A DNA stretch of 64,000 nt, taken from Artemisia argyi. Taxonomy: Eukaryota; Streptophyta; Magnoliopsida; Asterales; Asteraceae. A model generated the notes under the pieces. It was not told the DNA's origin and searched no databases. It saw only the letters and a program-made list of their open reading frames with translations. The position numbers and the translations under genes were made by a program. The stretch is from NCBI GenBank assembly GCA_030686995.1, contig CM060696.1, forward strand, positions 12,437,987-12,501,986. The letters are read 5' to 3'. Below, in pieces: positions 57,891-64,000 of this stretch (position 1 is the stretch's first letter; every line of letters starts with the position of its first letter).

Positions 57891-58097
57891 TTCTTTAATG
57901 CATACAGTCATCTAATTTGCTTGATTCAAAATGTATATTATTGTAGTTGTATAATTTTCACATTCATGTTAACACACTGACTATTATTAAATATATAGCA
58001 AAAGCTTTACAGGTTTTGTTTGGATCAACCGAGCGGCCAACATGGCTTGTGCCTATCGCACCAAATTTACTCTTTTTGACCTGCCACATTTTGAAAT

Positions 58098-58240
58098 TTC
58101 GAGGACACCTATCTACATGATCATGTGAAGACACTAATAGGAGTTATCCATAGGGACATAAAAAGTGTGAAGATCCTTATAAATGTCAACTGGTGTGCTA
58201 AACTTACTGATCTTGGTATGTCAAAAGTTGTGTTGAAGCA
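58098..58240 (+). pseudogene. Receptor-like kinase catalytic-loop fragment, copy 2
   Basis: TYLHDHVKTLIGVIHRDIKSVKILINVNWCAKLTDLGMSKVV. HRD kept, with DLG in the place of DFG. Longer than copy 1 at its 3' end. Confidence 0.85.
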
Positions 58241-60787
58241 GTTTGTACAGGTTTCACATAATTTAATAATCATCAAGGTATACAGGAAGAAGGGCAAGAA
58301 GTTGCAGTTAAGCATCTCTGAATGACGAAATTAGGAGTGTATTCTTGCTCATGTTTTTTGTATTTAGGAGTGTTTGTGATTTGCTACTGCTAACTTTTTT
58401 CTACTTATGGGTGTTTTGTGCTTTGCTGCTGCTAACAATTATTAGGTTTTGAAATCATTGGTAAATATCGAGGTTATTGATGAGTTTACGAGCCTCACTA
58501 TTTTTATTTAAATTTCTTGCTCATGATTTAATTTTAATTGTTCATTGATGATTTCCCCCTTTTCTGTTACTTCAGATAATGCAGTACCGTTTTTCTGTTA
58601 CTTCAAATAATTGTTCACAGATAGAGTAAATTTTCAACTATTGTTATTAGCTGTAACACACAAACGCTGAATTACTGTTATTTTCAGTTTACAAGTGCAT
58701 TCTGAATTTTTAATTGATTTGGTTCTCTGTTTATATTGCAGTACCAATTGCGCTCATCACGCATCTTTATAATAGACAAATTCATCAAGGTACAACGAGT
58801 TTTTTATGCTTATGCGTAGATGATACGTTCACCATCTATTTCCTTTCACAAAGTAGTCAAGGTGTATATGAAATTCTCTTATGCAGTTGTTGTTGTTAGT
58901 AATTTAAAGGTACTAATGTAATGCTTATAATGAATATAGGTTCACACTGAAATTAAAGTCGTTGTGGAATCTCCGGTCGTAATACAATGTTTCCAATGCT
59001 CAACAAACAGCTAATACCAGTGTTCATGGACATGCTGAACATGTTCACTTTGAAACTGAAGGTAAACCTAGATATAACCGTGTTTGAAATTACTGACACA
59101 TGCATCATGGGCTGGCTGCATAACGGGTTGATGAATCCGCCATGGGCCTTGTCAAGAAGGTGCTGGACCTGGGATATCTTTTGACTGAGGTAACATATTA
59201 GTTTCTTTTCAAGGAAAAACCTATTCGCCCATCATCACTCATTACAAGACATCATTAAGGTAGTCCAGAATTGGACCAGTTCTCTATTTTTCAGAAGTAT
59301 TGAAGTATTTGACCCTTACTCATAGATGTGCTAATATGTGAAGTCAAATGTTGCTTTTACAGGTTTATGTTGATACAGTAGGATAAAATTAGCATAAACC
59401 TCACGTATAAAAGCTCATGAATGTCGGCTAGGCGCACTCATTTTATTGGCATAAAATTAGCATGCAAACAAGGTGTTTGGATAGTTATCTCACAGACACA
59501 TAGATCACTAAATTAATGGGGTTGTTTGCAATAAAAAAATAAACAAACTTGCGCCATCGAATTAATAGCTTACAGGAACAACTGGGCTTGGGGTTTAGAT
59601 AACGCACAATGACAATAGAGTGGGGTGTTTGGACGTCTAAATGATTGACATACACAAGAGTATTAAATGTGTTAGCTGAACTATACTATTAGACTTGAAC
59701 AGTTAAAAAAATGTTAATTTGTGCATAAAATTTAGAACTATTTTCAAATGCACCTCACGTACAAGTATGTTGGGGTAAAAATATGTATATGTTTACTTTT
59801 ATATTCTTGGATTCATTCACTTGCATTACATGATACGGAAGTTATATATTGCGTGTAATTTAGTTTTCTTGCTGCAGGTTTGTGAGACCAGGCTGTTTTG
59901 ACAACACACTTGATGGAAAAGTAAATACATCTACTCATGAGGCAGTAGATTTACTAAAGAATATTGGCTTTAAATCGTTAGTTTTGGACTTTGTTTCATC
60001 CTTATAAAGCGTCATCGCCATCAAGTGTGAATGACGAACATGATGTAAGAAAATAGGGTGTTGGGGAGAAATTTAGGGAGAGCATTCAACTTATATCATG
60101 CAAATGGACGAGGCCTTTGGGTAATTTTGTAAGGTTTGATAAGAATTTAAAAAGGGTAATTTTGCAAGTGTGCTTTATTGAAACTCATTTAATTATGATA
60201 AATATATGTAACTTGCATAGAATTTTAAAAAATATATAAGGGGTGTTACTTTTTGTGTTCATAACAGTTGTGTGAATCATGTCACTTAAAACTGGACCAC
60301 ATGAAGAAATACTACTATGTAAATGTTGGGAATGAAATATTAACTTTTTCAATCGTAACAATATTATTAAAGTGATACCTATTAGAATTTAACATGAAAA
60401 AGTTTGTCCATATATATGTTACAAAATGCTTTGTAAGTTATAGTTGATATTTGAGAAGACTGCCTGCCATCTAAATTTAAGTTCTATAACAATATATAAG
60501 AATGCTTATTTATTTATTTATTTTTACTACATGATGATAGTTTGTCTAACATATTTATTAATTTATTTTACTATAATGCATGAACAGCTATGTGGTGTCC
60601 ATGTTGATAAGTTACCGGCCTTTAAATGTCACATATGTAAATAGCCGTCTCCGACATCCTACAAGTAAATGCATGTAAATCTAAAAGTTTTTATGTACAA
60701 CCATTTCTAAACATGTACAATTTTCAACCATTTTTTACCATCTTTCTTTCGCTATAATAAAATGTGCTAACGATAACTATAAGACAT

Positions 60788-60804
60788 GCCCGCCCGTGGC
60801 GGGC
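60788..60804 (+). repeat. Extra Helitron-type terminal hairpin
   Basis: GCCCGCC-CGT-GGCGGGC, same flanking ACAT as the true terminus at 60945, but no CTAG follows. A third partial CATGCCCGCC is at 60831. Confidence 0.6.
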
Positions 60805-60974
60805 TTATTTGCTCGGGAGGGCTTACAAAGCATGCCCGCCTACATAAATTAAAATTAATGCATTCTAAACAATAATTAAAAACAACATACTTAAGTAACA
60901 AATTTATGTTAAACAACACCATCACAAGTAAAATTACAACACATGCCCGCCCATCGGGCGGGCTTTGACAGCTA

Positions 60975-60975
<1 letters not shown>

Positions 60976-61020
<45 letters not shown>
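60976..61020. repeat. TA microsatellite, right of the Helitron
   Basis: Continuation of the array at 54703-54751 on the other side of the insertion. Confidence 0.95.
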
Positions 61021-61032
<12 letters not shown>

Positions 61033-61255
61033 TTATGAACCTTCCACAACGGTCTCGTGTGCTTGACAACTTGATAAATTTCATCCGAAATGATCAAGAA
61101 AATTTTATTGGCAAATTGTCGATTAAAAGTGTCAAGTAATTCCTTTCGTGCGAATACCCTCCAACGTATTTTTGATTAAATATAAATCTAATACATACAT
61201 ATGAATAATTTTTTGCTCTTTCCAGAAACCAAAATCACAAAAATCGAATTTTGGA

Positions 61256-61331
61256 GGGCGGCCCCCTTAATGTTTAAGGGGACCGGCAGCCAAATGTAGG
61301 GCGGCCCCCTTAATGTTTAAGGGGACCGGCC
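61256..61331. promoter_or_regulatory. GC palindromes upstream of tail ORF D (module D)
   Basis: Two copies of GGGCGGCCCCCTTAA...TTAAGGGGACCGGC. About 200 bp before ATG 61528. I see no clear TATA box between them. Confidence 0.55.
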
Positions 61332-61527
61332 ATCTGATAGTTCAAACCCGTTTTTCTCCTTTTTTCTTTTGCCAAACACTCCACTTTTTCATACACCTCT
61401 TCCCCTGCTTCTGCTGTGACGAAAACCAAAACCCAAAAACCTCTCAAATCACTTCCAAATCACATAATTCGGGATAATTCGCAAAGGACAAATTCATCTA
61501 ACACAATCACCATTACTTATTGTGAAA

Positions 61528-62727
61528 ATGCCCAAAGCAACTACCGAAGATCTTTCTCACACTAAAAACTACATTCCTAAAGTTTCCCAACTCCCTACTA
61601 CATCTCCTTCCATTGGACTTATATATCGTCAAATTGAAGATAGAAATGTTCATGAAGGACGTGTAGTAGATCTTGCTTTTGCTCAATTCGATTACATAAA
61701 TCGCTTGTTTACAAGCATCAACTTCAATTGTCTTTATGAAATAAATGAACCTATCATTCCTCGCTTCATAATGGATTTCTATAGCCAAGTCACCGTCCAA
61801 GCCAATGATCTTGGTTTCATCACCATCTCTTTCATGATTCAAAATGAATTTATCACCCTAACTCTCGAACAATTTGGTCATATCCTCCAAATTCCGTTTA
61901 GAGGTCAAGCCGTTTTCACAAACGAGTGGGACCTCGAATCTCTTAATCGCTATCGACCAACCTTCGGTCCCTATTTTGAAGAAATTCCTCATCTCGACGA
62001 AATTCGTCAAATCCTTGGTGTGGAACGTGCCACCACAAGCCGAAAAATAAAATCCAAAAACGTTCAAATCTCTCCATACCAACTTCTCCTCAAGGAATTA
62101 AGCCCCCACATAAAGCGTTGGGAAGAACTCATTCGTGAGAATGCGTTTGGTACCGGAGGTCACCGGGACCATCTCCCGGCGTGCCTTGCTCACATGTTGT
62201 ATTGTATAGCTGTCGAAAAGCTGTACAATTTGGCCTACTTCTTTATCAAACGGATTGAGTGTGCTAGAAAAACTCCCAAAGCCAAACTTCCATATGGAAT
62301 GTTCCTCACTCGTCTCTATCGTCATGTTATCGAGTACTACCCCGATCTTGACGATAGTATCTATGAGTCCATCTACCCCACTCTACGTCCTCTCGCTCTA
62401 AAACAAGCTCGACGAACTCGAAGTGACAAGGGTAAACCTCGTCGTCATAGCTTTCATGGATCATCCTCAAGGCAAGACGATGACGATGAGGAGGAAAACA
62501 TCCATGATGCTAGTACCCCTTCGTTTTCTGAGTTCGTTGACGATTTAGAGGATCTTGACTATCCCAACTATTCTACCCCATCTCCAAGTGATCAAAATGA
62601 AGAAGTGCTTCATAAACGAACTACCGAGATGCTTAGAAGACAAAAGAGCTTGCACGAAGAAGTTAGAGATGGCTTCAAATCTATTGGAAAGACTTTGAAG
62701 GGTATCTTCGGGAAGAAAAAGAAGTGA
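61528..62727 (+). CDS. Sirevirus tail ORF D, 399-residue protein of unknown function
   Basis: Intact ORF from ATG 61528 (two codons after an in-frame GTG). The globular part (about 20-270) has DFYSQVTVQANDLGFITISF, LTLEQFGHILQIPFRGQAVF, ISPYQLLLKELSPHIKRWEEL and HLPACLAHMLYCIAVEKLYNLAYFFIKRI. This resembles the ORF1-type proteins of Athila and similar transposon proteins (weak, from memory). The C-terminal third is acidic and Ser-rich (DDDDEEENIHDAS), then a short coiled coil (TTEMLRRQKSLHEEVRDGFKSIGKTL) and a basic end KGIFGKKKK. No signal peptide or membrane segment is seen. Between gag and the last tail ORF, with its own GC palindrome block upstream. The intact frame contrasts with the stop in gag. 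Confidence 0.75.
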   Translation: MPKATTEDLSHTKNYIPKVSQLPTTSPSIGLIYRQIEDRNVHEGRVVDLAFAQFDYINRLFTSINFNCLYEINEPIIPRFIMDFYSQVTVQANDLGFITISFMIQNEFITLTLEQFGHILQIPFRGQAVFTNEWDLESLNRYRPTFGPYFEEIPHLDEIRQILGVERATTSRKIKSKNVQISPYQLLLKELSPHIKRWEELIRENAFGTGGHRDHLPACLAHMLYCIAVEKLYNLAYFFIKRIECARKTPKAKLPYGMFLTRLYRHVIEYYPDLDDSIYESIYPTLRPLALKQARRTRSDKGKPRRHSFHGSSSRQDDDDEEENIHDASTPSFSEFVDDLEDLDYPNYSTPSPSDQNEEVLHKRTTEMLRRQKSLHEEVRDGFKSIGKTLKGIFGKKKK

Positions 62728-63153
<426 letters not shown>

Positions 63154-63228
63154 GGGTGGCCCCCTTAAATCATAAAGGGCGGCCCCCTTAAAATTAAGGG
63201 GACCAGCCTCCATTTAAGGGGACCGGCC
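63154..63228. promoter_or_regulatory. GC palindromes upstream of tail ORF E (module E)
   Basis: GGGTGGCCCCCTTAAA, GGGCGGCCCCCTTAAA, AAGGGGACCAGCC, AAGGGGACCGGCC. A TATATAA box (63377-63383) follows, 65 bp before ATG 63448. Counterpart of 3377-3453. Confidence 0.6.
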
Positions 63229-63447
63229 ATCTGGAACAGTTTTTTACACTGTTTTCTTTTGCACCTTGTGATCTCTTTTGCTAGTCCCAGCTACCATTTC
63301 CCTTAAAAACCAGACTGATTTTAGAATCTAACATTACAATTTCAAACTAATTCCACTTCTAAACATGTTTTCTCACTATATAATCCCCTTGCATGTTTAA
63401 TTCACACTCCATCATCCTTAACCTTCATCAAACCTCATCTTTTCATC

Positions 63448-64000
63448 ATGTCATCACCAAGAACCACATACTCAAACAATGCCAAGAAACAAAAACTTGT
63501 CATTATTCCACCAAAACAATTATTCATTGACCTCACAAATGAAGACAACACTACTCCTTCACCACCACCTCAATGCTCATCTCCTAGTGCTCCTAATGCA
63601 CCATCAAAAACACCATCAACAAATGGAAACTCCACTTCTTCCATACCATCCACTTCATCCATAAATGACTACATCAACAACCACTTGTCTCCTCCATCAA
63701 GAGTTCCACCACCACAACCTACCATTGGAAACACATCTCTTGACATCACTCTTTCATTGTCACCATTGACACCTCCTGATGCACACTTCTCATCATCTCC
63801 CATCAATCCACCAACCTACAACCCGGTCCCATGGAGCTTACTTGAAGCTCATGGTGACACTTGCTTGTGTTGCATCCACAACCGAACTATTGTGTTGGGG
63901 CTTAGAGATGAGATCCACTACATGTTTTCCCACATGGAAAACTTGTTGCATCAACCACCAACAACAAACACAACTCCTCCACCACCATCAACAAACACTC
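63448..64000 (+). CDS. Sirevirus tail ORF E, runs out of the window
   Basis: Open from ATG 63448 to the window end. N-terminus MSSPRTTYSNNAKKQK, then VIIPPKQLFIDLTNED and a long Pro/Ser/Thr stretch, then the conserved patch LLEAHGDTCLCCIHNRTIVLG and RDEIHYMFSHMENLL. Homologous to the broken ORF at 3640-4407. Judged from the copy at 50356-50498, about 46 more codons should follow. No known domain; the CxCC pair may bind metal (guess). Confidence 0.7.
   Translation, partial: MSSPRTTYSNNAKKQKLVIIPPKQLFIDLTNEDNTTPSPPPQCSSPSAPNAPSKTPSTNGNSTSSIPSTSSINDYINNHLSPPSRVPPPQPTIGNTSLDITLSLSPLTPPDAHFSSSPINPPTYNPVPWSLLEAHGDTCLCCIHNRTIVLGLRDEIHYMFSHMENLLHQPPTTNTTPPPPSTNT

Larger units (their letters stand above)
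54752..60975 (+). mobile_element. Non-autonomous Helitron with captured gene fragments
   Basis: 5' end TCTACATTATATATAACAGG (54752) follows an A. The 3' end has an 8-bp hairpin GCCCGCCC-ATC-GGGCGGGC (60945-60963), 8 nt, then CTAG (60972-60975) followed by T. TC start, 3' hairpin, CTRR end and insertion between A and T without duplication are the defining Helitron signs. TA repeat lies on both sides. No Rep or helicase is encoded. Inside: an ankyrin-type exon, three enolase exons, two copies of a kinase exon, T tracts, and several spliced-looking pieces I cannot identify (for example 57061-57180, 59880-59990). Confidence 0.88.

Overview
The window looks like nuclear DNA from a flowering plant and consists almost entirely of nested and tandem transposable elements. 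I see no intact host gene. Several element proteins (the Athila/Tat-like gag-protease, and the Copia tail protein with its conserved blocks) resemble, from memory, proteins common in Asteraceae genome annotations (Tanacetum/Artemisia type). An Asteraceae host is therefore my best guess, but it is recollection and not a search result.

Layout, left to right. (1) 1-14065: right-hand part of a plus-strand Copia element of the Sirevirus type (element A): pol, a tail ORF, four polypurine tracts and a 3' LTR. The LTR is split at 5324-13325 by a complete minus-strand Gypsy element of the Athila/Tat type that carries only gag and protease; its 5-bp target duplication TGCAC is visible on both sides. 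(2) 14071-19126: a decayed plus-strand Gypsy chromovirus (Del/Tekay-like) with many stops and a deletion from RNase H into integrase. (3) 19127-48073: a minus-strand Copia element inserted in that chromovirus. It has pol, a long tail ORF, and a second gene of opposite polarity diverging from the tail ORF. (4) 21361-41001: inside that tail ORF lies a plus-strand array of three ~5.6-kb LTRs separated by two 1,399-bp non-coding internal domains. This is a LARD-like non-autonomous element with a tRNA-Asp-type primer site. (5) 48074-50355: an LTR plus 3' internal part of a second gag-protease Gypsy element. (6) 50356-64000: a second Sirevirus-like unit (element B) in tandem form: end of a tail ORF, PPTs, a shared LTR, primer site, gag, no pol, a 400-codon tail ORF and the start of another tail ORF. 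(7) 54752-60975: a 6.2-kb non-autonomous Helitron inside a TA microsatellite of element B, carrying fragments of enolase, a receptor-like kinase and an ankyrin-type gene.

The most interesting material is non-coding. A repeated module (GGCTAGYCC box, GGTAAAG loop, stems whose sequence changes but whose pairing is kept) occurs both upstream of the PPT in the LARD-like internal domains and in the 3' tail of the unrelated Copia element. Two further hairpins with an identical loop and compensated stems flank the LARD primer site. The 5.6-kb LTR contains a chain of near-perfect hairpins. Each Sirevirus gag or tail ORF is preceded by the same GC-rich palindrome, in most cases with a TATA box. The Athila-like LTR has seven identical TGACGCCGTCA palindromes directly upstream of its TATA box. 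The three-LTR array is mosaic in the way unequal crossing-over between LTRs predicts.

All alignments and counts were made by eye; boundaries without a TSD or a terminal motif are approximate.
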